Below, in pieces: positions 1 to 11,061 of a DNA stretch of 64,000 bases. The DNA comes from Mercurialis annua (taxonomy: Eukaryota; Streptophyta; Magnoliopsida; Malpighiales; Euphorbiaceae), in NCBI RefSeq assembly GCF_937616625.2, contig NC_065573.1, positions 14,833,001 through 14,897,000 on the forward strand, in the 5' to 3' direction. Below the pieces are notes generated by a model. It was given only the letters and a program-made list of their open reading frames with translations, was not told the DNA's origin and ran no database searches. Within the stretch, counting starts at the first letter, position 1. Each line of letters opens with the position of its first letter. Made by a program: the position numbers and the translations under genes.

Positions 1-127
1 CTCCCCTTCGTTCGAGGTTGTGCCTCTGTCTTCTTTCTCAGTTGTTGCCTTGCCTTCTTCTGTGCCTATTTTTGGTTTTTCGTCACCGGTTTTAATTAAA
101 GGTGTGCCTCCTTCATCTGGCGGTAGC
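1..127 (-). pseudogene. gypsy pol linker fragment, open to the window edge
   Basis: On the minus strand bases 127-1 are open in one frame and give a hydrophilic, Glu/Lys/Thr-rich peptide containing PPDEGGTPLIKTGDE. Charged linkers of this kind lie between protease and reverse transcriptase in Tat-lineage gypsy elements (family knowledge). It follows the protease domain at 719-904 after a non-coding gap of about 590 bp. Assignment to pol is an inference from position; no catalytic motif is visible before the edge. Confidence 0.35.
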
Positions 128-718
128 TGAAGTCTGCTTTTTTTTTCTCCCTTCTTTGTGTTATTATTTTTATTTATTTGATATGTAATTTTTTTGTAAC
201 GTTGAAGAGTGTGGCCTCCTCTTGCGCCGCACGTATGTTTTAATAATACAACTTTTTGACCGTCTCTCTTATTTGTTTTCTTGTTTTGCCTTCGTTGTTT
301 ATGCTGCTTGTAAGATTTTCAATGATGTTTTTGGTTTCTTTTCTGCTTTCTTGTTGTCGATTCATGTTATTGTTGTGTTTTTGTTGTTTGTTTTTTTGGG
401 AGATATGTTTCTTCGTTTTATTTGGCCATTACCTTATTGAGATATGTATCTCTTTTACTTTTGGCCGTTGCCTTAAGAGGTCTGTTCCTCTTTTGTTTGG
501 CCGTTGCCTTGGGAGATATGTATCTCTGTTGTCGCTTTTTTATGTGTATTTGTTTACCTCTTTAGATTTTGTTGTTGCTTTTAATTTGCATTTTGCTACT
601 TTGTTGAAAAGAGAACTTTGATTGTATTGAAATTGACATGGAGGTGCTACTTGATAAAAATATGAAGGCTATCTTTGTCTTTTGGCCTTCGTTCTTTGAC
701 CTTCTTTTAGTGGTCACT
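128..718. other. T-rich non-coding interval between protease and pol linker, with short tandem repeats
   Basis: This stretch is strongly T-rich on the plus strand. Open frames on the plus strand here are hydrophobic composition artefacts. It separates the protease stop (719-721, minus) from the next open pol segment. Tat/Ogre elements are known to carry an intron between protease and RT, but no convincing polypyrimidine acceptor is seen on the minus strand, so an intron is only one possibility. It holds the repeat cluster at 400-528. Confidence 0.5.
400..528. repeat. four degenerate 36-39 bp tandem units with a small palindrome
   Basis: Units start near 400, 439, 477 and 513. Each begins with a variant of the palindrome GAGATATGTATCTC, followed by T-rich sequence and then TTTGGCCGTTGCCTT or a close variant. 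Unit three carries the compensated variant AGAGGTCTGTTCCTC. The cluster lies inside the gypsy element at 1-3120. Confidence 0.6.
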
Positions 719-2835
719 TTATCCTTCTGTCTCGTTCATGGCGATGATGTAGCATTTGACTGCTATGTCCTGATATCCCTTTACGTTGATTACTCCTCCT
801 TGGGTTGGTATCTTCATTACCAGGTAGCGGATGCTGGTGATTGCCCCGGATTCGTATAGAAACAGCCTCCCCAGTATTTCATTATAGGCTAGCCGCATGT
901 CCACGACCGAAAATAGTGTTTTAACTTCCTTTGCTTCTTTTTATCCCCTTCCACACTCTATCATCAGTTTTTCCAGTCCTCTATGCTGGATGGGAGTTCC
1001 TCCGAGTCCCATGATCGGCACCGGGCAGTATTTGAGCTCTCCAAGTACTCCTCTTATCCTTTTGTATGTTTTCCATGTCATCAGACTTATCGCACTTCCC
1101 TCATCTATAAACAGCTTCATTACCATGAAGTTGTTGATGATTGCTTCTACTACCGACGCGTCGTTATGCGGTCCTTTTACGTGCAGTCCATCGTCTGTCG
1201 AGAAGGTGATGACCTTTGTTATTTCTCCTTTTCCTCCAGCCTGCTCTGCTACCTGCATTATCTCGGCTCTCAGTCTTTTCCTTCCTTCTCTCGTGCCTTT
1301 TCCGCCCATAATGATGTTAACGACTCCAGCGATGTCCTTCTTTCTTCCCCTTTCTTCTTCCTTTTTCTCTTCTTTGTCTGCTCCTTCCTTCCGCTGATCC
1401 TTTTCTTCTCTGTTTTTTGTGAATTTCCTCAATGTTATTAATTCAATTAGTTTCTCTATTTCCTTTTTCAGGTCGTAGCATTCCTCTGTATCGTGCCCGT
1501 AGTCCTCGTGAAACTTACAGTACCGGTTTTCATCTCTCGTTCCGGTTTTGTGGCTCATCTTTCTGGGCCATGTTACCGGCGTTCTGCTTTCTTTGACCCA
1601 CATCAGGTCGTTTGTTCTTGTGGTATTCAGCGATGTGAATGCCTCTGTTCTGTCACCGTACCTTGATCGGTAATCATGGGAATCCATGTTGTCGTTCCTC
1701 TAGTGGTTATTTTTCTCATAAGGGTTGTATCTGCCAATACTTCGGTGGCTCGTGCTATTATCGTTTCGTGAATGCAAGGATTTTCTTTGAGATGTGTTTT
1801 TGGCTTCTTCGAGCTTAGCTTGTCTCCCGATACTCCCATCCTCGTTCCCTTCTGTAGAGCTTATACCAGCGTGTCGTTGTTTAGGTCCTTTATTTTCATA
1901 GCCTCGTTGTTGAATCTTTCAATGTATGGTCTGTGTGTTACCCCTTCTCCTTGTTTGCATCTGTATAGTTCTTCCGAGCTTCTTTTTGGCAGGATGTTTG
2001 TGAAAAATCTTATCACGAATTCTCTATTTAGTTGCCTCCAGGTAGCTATTGATCCGACTTTTAAGCTGTTGTACCATCTATGTGTTGTGTCGCTGAGCAT
2101 GGTCAGGAATTTCTTGCAAAGTCTTGCGTCTGAGACATCCAGTAGTATAATTTTTTTGTAGAATTTGGTGACGTGGCTTTCCGGAAAACCGGTTCCATCG
2201 AAGTTGGGTATCTTGAGTCTCTCCGGCCATTTCTCGGACAATGCGCTCGTCGACAGAGGTGATTTTCCATCAGTCATGCTGGTGGTTTGGACGTGCTCTC
2301 TTGATGTTTCTTCTGCTACATTCTACATTGCCTTTGAGATGAGCCTTTGAACTTCCTTCAGATCCACGTTGTCCGTTTCTATCTCGGATCGCCTGGGAAC
2401 GGGTAGTTCTGCCTCTTCCTTTTCTTCATCCTCGATTGTAAATACTTCCGGATTCGTCCCTTCCGAATAGTCGACCGTGTTGTGCGTCTTCTCTGGTTCG
2501 CTTGTCCTCTTATCGGTCGTGTTCCAATTCCTACTGCTGGGTGTCTGCGACCTAATTTACTCGATTGCCTCTTGTACCACCGTGGCCACCTGTTCTCTGA
2601 AACGCCTCATCACCCCATCCATTATTAGTCCTAAGGTTTCCCGAAAATCATGACCTGGTCCACCTTCTGGCGTGGGTGTCGGGCTCCCGAATCTCTGAAA
2701 GAAGATTTCTGATCTTCCTACCGCTCCCAGAGCTATGGGGGTCCATGGACTATCCTCTGTGATCTCTGATACACCAGGTAAGGTGCCTTTTTCCTTGGCC
2801 GCTGGTCCTGTAGCGTTCTTGCTTACATCCGCCAT
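719..2835 (-). pseudogene. gag-pro: Ty3/gypsy gag-protease pseudogene
   Basis: The reading starts at 2835 (MADVSKNATG). The gag core lies at about 2277-1861 and has the capsid-like pattern of plant Retrotrans_gag domains (KIPNFDGTGFPESH, WYNSLKVGSI, YIERFNNEAMKI). A zinc-knuckle-like block CKFHEDYGHDTEEC lies near 1525. The protease has FIDEGSAISLM, in which the usual D-[TS]-G/D-G-S active site is altered to D-E-G-S, and ends with YNEILGR near 885. In-frame stops are at 2557-2559, about 2320, 1861-1863 and 941-943. The frame shifts between the gag core and the knuckle segment (about 1690). Product order and family are clear; it cannot make an intact polyprotein. Confidence 0.8.
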
Positions 2836-2869
2836 GGATCAATCCGATCAGTGGAATTTTGTTCTTGTG

Positions 2870-2889
2870 ATTTCCCATAGACGGCGCCA
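2870..2889 (-). other. primer-binding-site / leader motif of the minus gypsy element
   Basis: On the minus strand this reads TGGCGCCGTCTATGGGAAAT, two bases after the putative LTR end (ATCA at 2892-2895) and 35 bp before the gag ATG. TGGCGCCGTC-type motifs directly follow the LTR in many plant gypsy elements. A decayed form of the same motif is at 62421-62440. Confidence 0.6.
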
Positions 2890-2891
2890 AA

Positions 2892-3120
2892 TGATGGATC
2901 CGGATGTCGGATGTCAGTCTACAAGTCGGGACGTTGAGTATCAGATCAGGTATTTGTTATGTGGTGATAGGTTTGATGTGCGGTCCCTTTGGCAGGTGGA
3001 GTCTTGGCCCTTTTATAATGTTTGCAGCGCGCCTTGTTTCCCTTTCTTTCCTTGGTCGATGTGGGATTTGTGGTTTCCTTCCTTTTACCTTATTTTATTT
3101 GTTTATTCCATCAACTACCA
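2892..3120 (-). promoter_or_regulatory. 5' LTR promoter region with TATA box (minus)
   Basis: The minus strand carries TATAAAAG at about 3018-3011, roughly 120 bp upstream of the LTR/primer-site junction. The LTR end is ...ATCA, immediately before the primer-site motif. The start of the LTR was not resolved because it merges with the flanking gypsy remnant at 3120-3140. No second LTR copy is in the window to confirm length. Confidence 0.5.
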
Positions 3121-3139
3121 AGCCCCACTCACAAACCGA

Positions 3140-4530
3140 CCAGGTGCTCGTCAAAAATGTCTGAGGACGATTGTGTTCCAATGGTGGTAAGGGGGATGAG
3201 CCTAGCCATGAGGGAGCATTTCGAAGGACACCAATTCCGGGACCTGTTTGAATTAACGAACAGGGTCACGAGCTATGAGCGTTTGCTCCAAGAAAGGAAC
3301 AAAGGCGAGGAGCATCCAGAGGGACTTACTATAAAGACCAGTTGGACATAGCCGTTGTGTCCGATAGCGAAGACAGTGGTTTGGAGGATGAGATCAACAT
3401 GGACGAATTCTTGGGCACTAAACCATTGGAGTATTCGGCCCTGCGAAAGCACTGTTTTGCAAAGAGAAACAAGACTGCAGTCGTCCAGAAGGAGTATTCC
3501 TAGATTTAACGAAGGTCGATGATATCTTCGATGCCTTATTACAAGACGGCCAAATCACCCTGAGTGATGGACATGTTAGTCACCGCTAGAGGAGATGGCC
3601 GGGAAGGACTACTACAAATATCACAATTCTTGGAGGATTAGTACGAACAACTGTGTGAATTTCAGGAATATGATACAGATGGCGATCACAGAGAGGAAAC
3701 TTCTTTTCCCAACAAAGAAAGAGGTCGATGCTATGTATGTCTCTATCAATACTATTCGGCCAAACTTTGATAGCTTTCTCAAAAGGGACAAATTCAGAGT
3801 AATTCGAACCCCAAGAAGCCTAAGCTCAAAGTTGAAACTAACGGTTCAAAGTGGCGATTAGAGAAAAAATACCTTGATTCGCCAAAAAGGAAGGATCATG
3901 ATTCGCCACCTCCTGAGGTGCAATGCCCATCTTGTAGTACATGCTTCGCCGCGAAAAGAAAAGAAAATTCAAGAGAATTTTTCGGCCAGCGAAGGAGAGC
4001 CCTCGTATGACAAAAACTCAAAAAAGGCGGAATGCAGAGGTTGAGACAGGAGTCGAGAGCCAACCATGGTGGGGTCGACGCAGCCAGGCCGGCAATACCC
4101 ATCAAAGACCGTTTGACTTTCGCAGAAGGGCGAAGTATGGACAGAAATTCTAATCACATTGCTAAGAGATTGGGGTGCAAAACCACAAAGTAACTCGACA
4201 AAAACTGAGCCATGTAAAAGCCGTTCAGCCAATTATGCACCAACAAAAATTAGGAGGGTATGGGTACCAAAGAAGGTCAGCGGGAATGAAGAGAAGCAAG
4301 TCGTACTGCTCGTCCCGGTGTCAAACTCGGATCTGAAGTTGGCTGTAACTAAGAGGGAACAACAACGATCGTACAAGGATGTACTAGTATCCCAAAATGA
4401 TGGGCTATTAAAAGCAAGGGTACCATGCAATTGAGAAGTAGTCTTCTCCCATAAGAAGGGACTACTCAAGGAATAGGTTCCGGTGAACGGGGACGAGTTT
4501 GGGGTGAAAGTATTCACACTACCTTAATTT
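3140..4530 (+). pseudogene. gag: gypsy gag remnant
   Basis: A recognisable C-terminal gag piece lies at 3160-3320 (GMSLAMREHFEGHQFRDLFE, then YERLLQERN), typical of plant Tat gag. It is followed, in shifting frames, by an acidic linker near 3350-3400 (VSDSEDSGLEDE) and a segment with DIFDALLQDGQITLSD near 3520-3565. The rest to 4530 is riddled with stops. Some local open stretches (3941-4153, 4159-4434) are basic and may derive from gag/nucleocapsid, but I see no zinc knuckle. Confidence 0.6.
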
Positions 4531-5087
4531 TACAGGAGAAAGCTAAGACAGAAGGCGACCTTGGAGGGAGATGTCATAATCCGAGAAGATGACATTGCCA
4601 ATAACACATTCATGGTATCACCAGGCAAACCACCTACACGAATGACTCGGCATATTCGGCCACTATACTACCGGGAAAGATGCTCAAGAAGTTGGGCATA
4701 GATCGGGATCAATTGGATCCAACTGAAGTCTACATGACATACTTTGTTGGGGGCAAAACGCCAGCCAAAGGGTACATCACCCTCAGAATAAAAGTGGGCC
4801 GAGTCGAAACGGAGGAAGGCTTCTTCGTGGTAAATGCAAGGAGTGATTACAACATATTACTCGGCGGGGATTGGATTCATTCCGATTTGTGTATTTTGTC
4901 TACCATGCACCAAATGCTATTCATATGGCGGGAGGACGGTGCAGTCAAAGTGGTTCAAGGCAATCCAAACCCGTTCGGTGAAGACCACAATGTGCTAGAG
5001 GCGAGATTGTATGACGAAGAGGTTCAAAACATCATATCCCTTAGCTCGAAAGGGCAGACAATCATCCTTCATTTGTTAGTCAACTAG
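4530..5087 (+). pseudogene. pro: gypsy aspartic protease domain remnant
   Basis: The open part at 4680-5087 contains YNILLGGDWIH near residue 59, matching the C-terminal YNxLLGRDWIH block of retropepsins in Tat-type elements. The segment just upstream (4560-4680) reads as the preceding part but is broken by a shift, and no intact D-[ST]-G catalytic triad is visible. A linker (5110-5415) leads to RT. Confidence 0.6.
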
Positions 5088-5424
5088 GATCGGCCAGAAT
5101 CAATTAGCCTTGGAGGCAACGGTCGAACTACAATCATTAACCTTTGTAATTATGACATGTCATAAAGAAATAAAGGAGAAAATTCAACATCTTACCGTGC
5201 TTTATGAAGCTGCGTTGACCGAGTTTATTTATGAAGACCAAGATAAGGACCCTACTAGAGCACTCAAGATTGAAGACTTGCAGTTAGCCACGGGGAAATT
5301 GGAAGATGATCTCACCCAGGTTCAGGACGAGCTCTTGGAGGTTAATCTGGGAACAGAAGAAAATCCCAGACCGATTTATATAAATGCAAGCATAAGCAGT
5401 GACTTCAAAGCATAACTAATCGCC

Positions 5425-6200
5425 TTGATCATTGAGTATCAGGATTGCTTCACCTTGTCTTATGCTAAAATGCCAGGGTTGAACCCAAAAATCGCAGAAC
5501 ATAAGCTCCCGTTGAAAGGAGGGTTTAGGACATTTCAGCAGCTACCTCGTAGAATGTCAAGGGAAATCAATACTCTACCAAGAGGAGATCAAGAGTTAAG
5601 AGGATGCGAAGTTCATACGAGAGGCACAATACACCAAATGGTTGTCCAACATCGTCGCAGTGCCGACATGTCGATAGATATAGCAGCTGGGCATACGGTG
5701 TTGGGTTTTCCAGATGCACACTCAGGGTACAATTAAGTGCCGATCAGCAAGGAGGATGTGTCCAAACAGCTTTTCGGTGCCCCGGACTGATCGGCGCTTA
5801 CGAATGGGTTGTTATGCCTTTCAACCTTAAAAACACAGGCGCAACATACCAGCATGCGATGAACAAAATGTTCAAAGGTTTGGTTTTTCTAGAGGTATAC
5901 ATTTTTGACGTAGTTATTAATTCAAACGATGAAGACATCCATTTGGCCGATCAACGGAGTGGGTACGACAGGATACGATCCAATGGTCTCAAAATGAACC
6001 CTCTGAAATGCGTGTTTGGAGTATCGGCCAGAAACTTCTTGGGTTTCTTGGTTCACCAATGGGGAGTAGAGATAAGTCAAGAGCAATTCTTAATGTCGAA
6101 TCGCCAAAAAACAAGAAGCAACTCCAAAGACTCTCGGACAAATTAATTTTCTCAGGCGATTTATTGCAAACACTGTGGGGCGACTTTGCATCTGGAGCAT
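5425..6200 (+). pseudogene. pol (RT): gypsy reverse transcriptase remnant with altered active site
   Basis: The N-terminal part at 5425-5560 reads YQDCFTLSYAKMPGLNP, then HKLPLKGGFR, as in Tat RTs. After a shift, the palm at about 5780-6050 has YEWVVMPFNLKNTGATYQHA and VYIFDVVINS. The family pattern at the last block is Y-x-D-D, so the first catalytic aspartate is replaced by Phe. GFLV and VEISQEQ follow. With stops at about 5736 and 6146, plus the active-site change, the enzyme is dead. Confidence 0.75.
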
Positions 6201-6249
6201 TTTATTAAGAGGAAAGAAGTCCGATCAGTTTATTTGGACAAATGAATAG

Positions 6250-7130
6250 TAAAAGGCTTTCGACGAGTTAAAAGTGTATCTTACAAAACCCCCGGTCATG
6301 ATGCTTCTGAAGCCAAACAAACCAATGTTGATGTATCTATTGGTTGTGCATGAATCCTTGGGTTGCATGCATGCCCAAGAAGACGAAGGAGTAGAACGAG
6401 AAGTCTACTATTTGAATCGAGGTTTGACCGATACAGAAATTTGGTACACCGATATAGAAAAAATTTGCCTATGCCTATACTTTATTTGTTGCAAGCTTCG
6501 GTATTACATGTTACCAGTAGTGGTTTACATGTTATCTCAGACAGATATTATCAAGTACATATTGTCAAAGCCATACCTCAGGAATCGAATTGGGAAATGG
6601 GCGATTGCTATGACGGAGTTCACATTGTTTATGTTCCCCAAAGAGCGGTGAAAGGGAAAGTCCTTGCCGATTTCTTATCAGATCATCATGGTATCGCGCT
6701 ACATGAAGGCGATGTGAATTGTATAGAGATGACTACTTGGAGATTATGGTTCGATGGATCTAGAACTAATCAAGGAGCGGGAGCAGGTATTCATGGTGTG
6801 TCACCGCTGGGGGAATCATACATAGTATCTTTCGCCTTGAACTTCGAGTGTACCAATAATCAGGCCGAATATAAGGCTCGAGTTTTAGGATTAGGATATT
6901 GGCCGAGTCGGGAGCAACCGCAATTCACATATGGGGAGATTCCTTGCTCGTCATCAAGCAAGTGATCGGAGAATTCAAGTGCGAGTCCGAACTCCTCATA
7001 AGATAATGCAACAAGGCACACCATCTATTAGTAGGATTTCAGGGCACAAGGTTGGATTAAACCGAGAGAGCCGACAACTTCATCGCCAATGACTTAGCTC
7101 ATCACGGCAATGGCTACAAGGTAAACCTCC
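6250..7130 (+). pseudogene. pol (RH): dual RNase H region of gypsy pol
   Basis: The first RNase H (about 6274-6650) shows the RT-connection/RNase H pattern around YYLNRGLTDTE, CCKLRYYML and GKWAIAMTEF. A second, archaeal-type RNase H follows after a frame change (about 6730-6900) with LWFDGSRTNQGAGAGI and NNQAEYKARVLGL. Two successive RNase H domains are characteristic of the Tat/Ogre lineage. Stops at about 6651 and 6965 break it. Confidence 0.7.
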
Positions 7131-7230
7131 AGTTTAAGGCGATAGAAAGGGATACGCCGAATCTCTACACTGGTGGCATCACAACAGAAGAAGGCGGCTG
7201 TTCTATTTACAATTTGGACTTGACTCAAGA

Positions 7231-8460
7231 TTGGAGAACATAAATTTTGAGTTGGTTTGCCTGACCAGACATGGAGAACAGGAGACGTTGGCCTTGAATT
7301 ATGTAATCCTTTCTGGCGGTCTCTATAAGAAAGGATTCGAAGGCCTATTATTCTGTTGCATCAGCCCTAAAAAAGAAATGTTGGTAATGGTCGAGGTTCA
7401 TGAAGGAATAGCAGGAGCTTATCAAGAAGGACTAAGAATGAGATGGTTGATCCAAAAATACGGGTTTTATTGGTTGAAGATGGAGCAGGACTGCATCAGG
7501 TACGCTAAGAGTTGTGAATCATGTCAAAAGTATGGGCCGATTCAGCATGTCCCGGCCAAAGAATTACACTCAATTAAACCATGGCCGTTCTGAGGCTGGG
7601 CCGTGGACCTGATCGGAAAAATTTATCCCTCTACGTCTGATGGTCATACTTTTGTAATCATCGCCAATTGTTACTTTACAAAGTGGGTCGAGGCGAAGCC
7701 TTTAAAATCGCCCACGCAGGAGGCTGTGATCAAGTTCTTCAAAGAATATATTATACATCGTACCGGGATCCCATAAACCATAACCACTAATCAAGGGACG
7801 ATGTTCACAAGGGGAGATATGGTATAATTCGCATCATATATGAAGATCAAGTTGTTACATTCAACTCCTTATTATGCCAGGCCAACGGGCATGCTGAGGC
7901 AACTAACAAATCTATCAAGCTTATCATCCAAAAGATGATTGAAGGTAATCCAAGACAGTGACATGTCTTGCTATCCGAAGAAGTATGGGCAAATAGATCA
8001 GTCAGAAATCTGCAATCGGGACATCGCTTTAAGGCTGGTGTATGGGTGAGATGCGATGCTACCAATGGAGTTGTCTGTTATCTCAACTTGCTCTCTTTAT
8101 CAAGATAAATTGTCCTGTGGCGATTATAATGACAAGATTGTGATAAAAGCTTTGGTCTTGGATGAAGAAAGGTAGCAACACTTGATCACCTCAAAGCCCA
8201 AAAGAATAGAGTAGCGAGCGTATAATAAACGGGTCCAAGCGAAAAGCTTTGTCATAGGCGATTTAGTGTGGAAAGCAATCTTGCCAATTGGACACAAATT
8301 AGACAAACAATTTAGGTCCGAATTGGGAAGGGCCTTTCATGGTGACCGTGGTATTAGCCAATGGGTCATATGTTCTAGCCAATACTGATGGAGACGGGCA
8401 TGATAGGGCGATCAACGGTCAATTTCTGAAGAAGTACGTTCTAGCTGTTGGTGGAATGTA
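7231..8460 (+). pseudogene. pol (INT): gypsy integrase remnant
   Basis: The H2C2 finger lies at about 7390-7535: VEVHEGIAGAYQEG, where the second His is Tyr, then CESCQKYG. The core begins near 7595 (WAVDLIGKI), continues with TKWVEAKP, and has a TTNQGTMF block at about 7785 where the catalytic Asp is Asn. In-frame stops are at about 7593, 7776 and 7827. The C-terminal part is visible at 8220-8275 (KRVQAKSFVIGDLVWKAI). Pol ends near 8460. It lacks intact zinc-binding and D-D-E residues. Confidence 0.7.
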
Positions 8461-8893
8461 GACCTACGGTTATTTGGTGCCACCGAGGAGTAACGATACT
8501 TAGGATGAACTTTTCGGACAATGATGGCCAATTATTTAGAGCGATTTGGTATGAATTGACAAATTTATGTAATATCAAATATAAAGGCCGATTCAATAAG
8601 AATCTCGGACCGGTGCGGCCGATTCATGTAATAGTTCGGCCATAAACACCGAAAATTGTAAGTTGAGTTTTTTTACGGGTTCTCCGTTTTTCTCAACAAT
8701 TAATAAAAAGCTGAAAGTTAAACATGAGTCATTTAAAAGGCGATATATTTTCGGTAATGCGGTAACAAGGCCGGCAAATATACTTTTTTGAAACATGGAT
8801 AAAAGCAATTAGTTTTAATTAGAGCCGATGGTATTGCGCATAAAGGTTACAAAACCGACAAAAAAATTATTCCAAACTTCAAAACGGTTATAC
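8461..8893. other. non-coding spacer between pol and the antisense PMD gene
   Basis: No frame here resembles a known protein. The two genes are convergent: pol ends near 8460 on plus, and the antisense gene ends at 8894 on minus. Confidence 0.5.
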
Positions 8894-11061
8894 TCAAATA
8901 TTATTTAAAATATCGCCCAACTCGCTCCTGAGCTCATTGTACTCTTGGCGCGCCTCCTTGTATCTTGACTCCCATTTTTGCAGTTCATTCTTTAGAAGAC
9001 CTTGGCGCCTTTTCAAAGCAGTGCCCTCAGACATATCATCCGCCAGCCCTTTCTCCAGTTTGGATACATTCATCTCCTAGGCTGAAGTTCTGACTGAAGA
9101 GTTGCTATCTTGGCCGAGATATCCTTGACCTTCGCCCTGCCATTTTGAAGATGTGACACAAAAGCTTTCACCGAGGTCTTTAGGACCTCTATCTATTCTT
9201 TTGCCTCGTTCTCCTGGAAAATCGATTCATATTCAGTCTGGAAAGGCACCGCCTCGGCGAACATTTTTGCAAAGACCGGGAAAGAGACGAGAATGCTGGC
9301 CACCTTGGTTCGGGTCTTGTCGCTGAGAATACCGCGGAGACTGACTTCTCAAAAGCCGAAAGGTCATCCTCCGATCTAAAGAGGTTGACACCCTTCGTCT
9401 TTAAGGTTTTCATCAAAGATAAGTGCTCCTCCCAATTCTCGCCTTGCTGATCGACAACAATATCATCAACATTGGCATCTTGACGAGTCGTCTCAAGGTC
9501 AAGGTCGTTGTCAGAGTCTAAGAAGGCCTTCACTTAAGCTGATACGTCATAATCTTCTGGGGATCGCCTCGTCATCAGGAATCTGATAAGATCGCCCATA
9601 ATAAAATATCAACTGCTAGATGGGCTGTCAGATTTTAAAGAAATCAAGTAAAAATACCTTGATAACAGTCTAGTTTTTTCTGGCAAATTGAACAGGTCTG
9701 AACCAAGTGGCGACATCAGTGGGGGCAGGGGTGACTCTCGCAAGATCTGTGATATAGTCATATATGGAGTCTGTTGAAACTCAGTACGTTGACTAGAAGG
9801 CGAGTCAGGTACTTGATCTTCCTGCTGGGTGTCGCCTCTAGATGAAGAATGACAGCTCTGAGAAGGGGTGGCCTACTTCGTATGTTGCGAAGTACCTACA
9901 GATGGACCACTTGGAGTAGGATTGAAGAGTTTGGATCCAATAAACTCAGCCGCCTTCTTCGCCTTTGGCTTGGACTTCGTACTTTTTGGTGTTGCTTTGG
10001 TCTTTGCCTTCTTAGCAGGTCGAGTGTCTTCCTCATCATCTTAATTGATTTCCAAACCAGTCTTGGGGATGCCCACTGCCAAAATAGAAAATATCAGAAC
10101 ATAGGGGGATCTAGGGGGCAGTAATACTTAAAGTTATAATCATGCTTTACCTGGAATTTGATCATACCCAGTACCAATTAATTCACTTATGGCTTCTAGG
10201 GAAGGGCATTTAAAGCCAGCATATGTGACCCTCGAAACATTGTGCTTTATGTTCGATTCGGCCAAATATAAGTTGTATTTTCTGGAGGACTCCTAAAATT
10301 AAACTTAGGCTGAATGTCATTTACAAAAAGAGAATAAGGATATTGATCACTATATTTTTCCCTCCATATAAGTTTCATTTTTTTATTATATTTTCGTTTG
10401 GCATGGGCCCTAAATTGTTGCATTTTAAGATTCATGCCAGGGCGATCATAAGGGTCATATTTAAACTTGTAAAACGCTTAAATTTTCTTATTTCATAATT
10501 TATGAGTTCTATACCTGTGAATGTGGAGCGTTTAGGGTCCTGCAAAAAAATAAATCGGTATGAGTAGGATTTCTGGATAAATGAGGAAAAGAAAAGTCAT
10601 GAAGGGTGAGAATTTGTTTTGCCGACTGTGTGAAGTAGGTATTCACGACCGAGGTCCACCAACTTTGAAATTATGGGGTACAGCCAAGTGAAGTACTTGG
10701 ACGATCAATTTCTAAGGTAGGTGGAAGATAAGATTTGTTCAGGCGAGAGAATTATTGAAGGTCACTAAAAGAGGCGAGTTTTGGATTATAGGTCCCGCAA
10801 TTGTTGAAGGCGATCAACAAAGGACAAAGAATGCCATGGCACATGCCGAATTGGCAAGAAGCATAGTTGGGAGAATATATTTCTACGCCACTGTTTTTAT
10901 AGCGAAGCCCTAGGACGAGATTTTTGGATTTTAGGGAATCTCCCCAGTACGGAGCACTCTTGATGAGCTCCTCATCGGCCAAATTTTCTTCGGGGTACTC
11001 GTCATCCCAACCAAAGAGGAACCACTTAGGCAAATACTTCAACGAGAAGACCGAATATAAC

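Larger units (their letters stand above)
1..3120 (-). mobile_element. Ty3/gypsy LTR retrotransposon, 5' part, cut by window edge
   Basis: Read on the minus strand this holds, in order, an LTR with a TATA box (about 3120-2892), a primer-site/leader stretch (2889-2870), gag (from 2835), a zinc-knuckle-like segment, an aspartic protease domain and the start of a pol linker running off the window at base 1. Several in-frame stops and at least one frameshift show it is dead. The right edge abuts a plus-strand gypsy gag remnant near 3120-3140, so this element probably landed in, or recombined with, that older element and removed its 5' end. The exact right edge was not resolved. RT and integrase would lie beyond the window. 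Confidence 0.75.

Noticed and set aside
222..621. Hydrophobic plus-strand frames suggesting a membrane protein
   Set aside because: They are made of T-rich sequence (Phe/Leu/Val codons) opposite a minus-strand retroelement.
1772..2161. 129-codon plus-strand frame
   Set aside because: A shadow of the minus-strand gag, which matches a known family.
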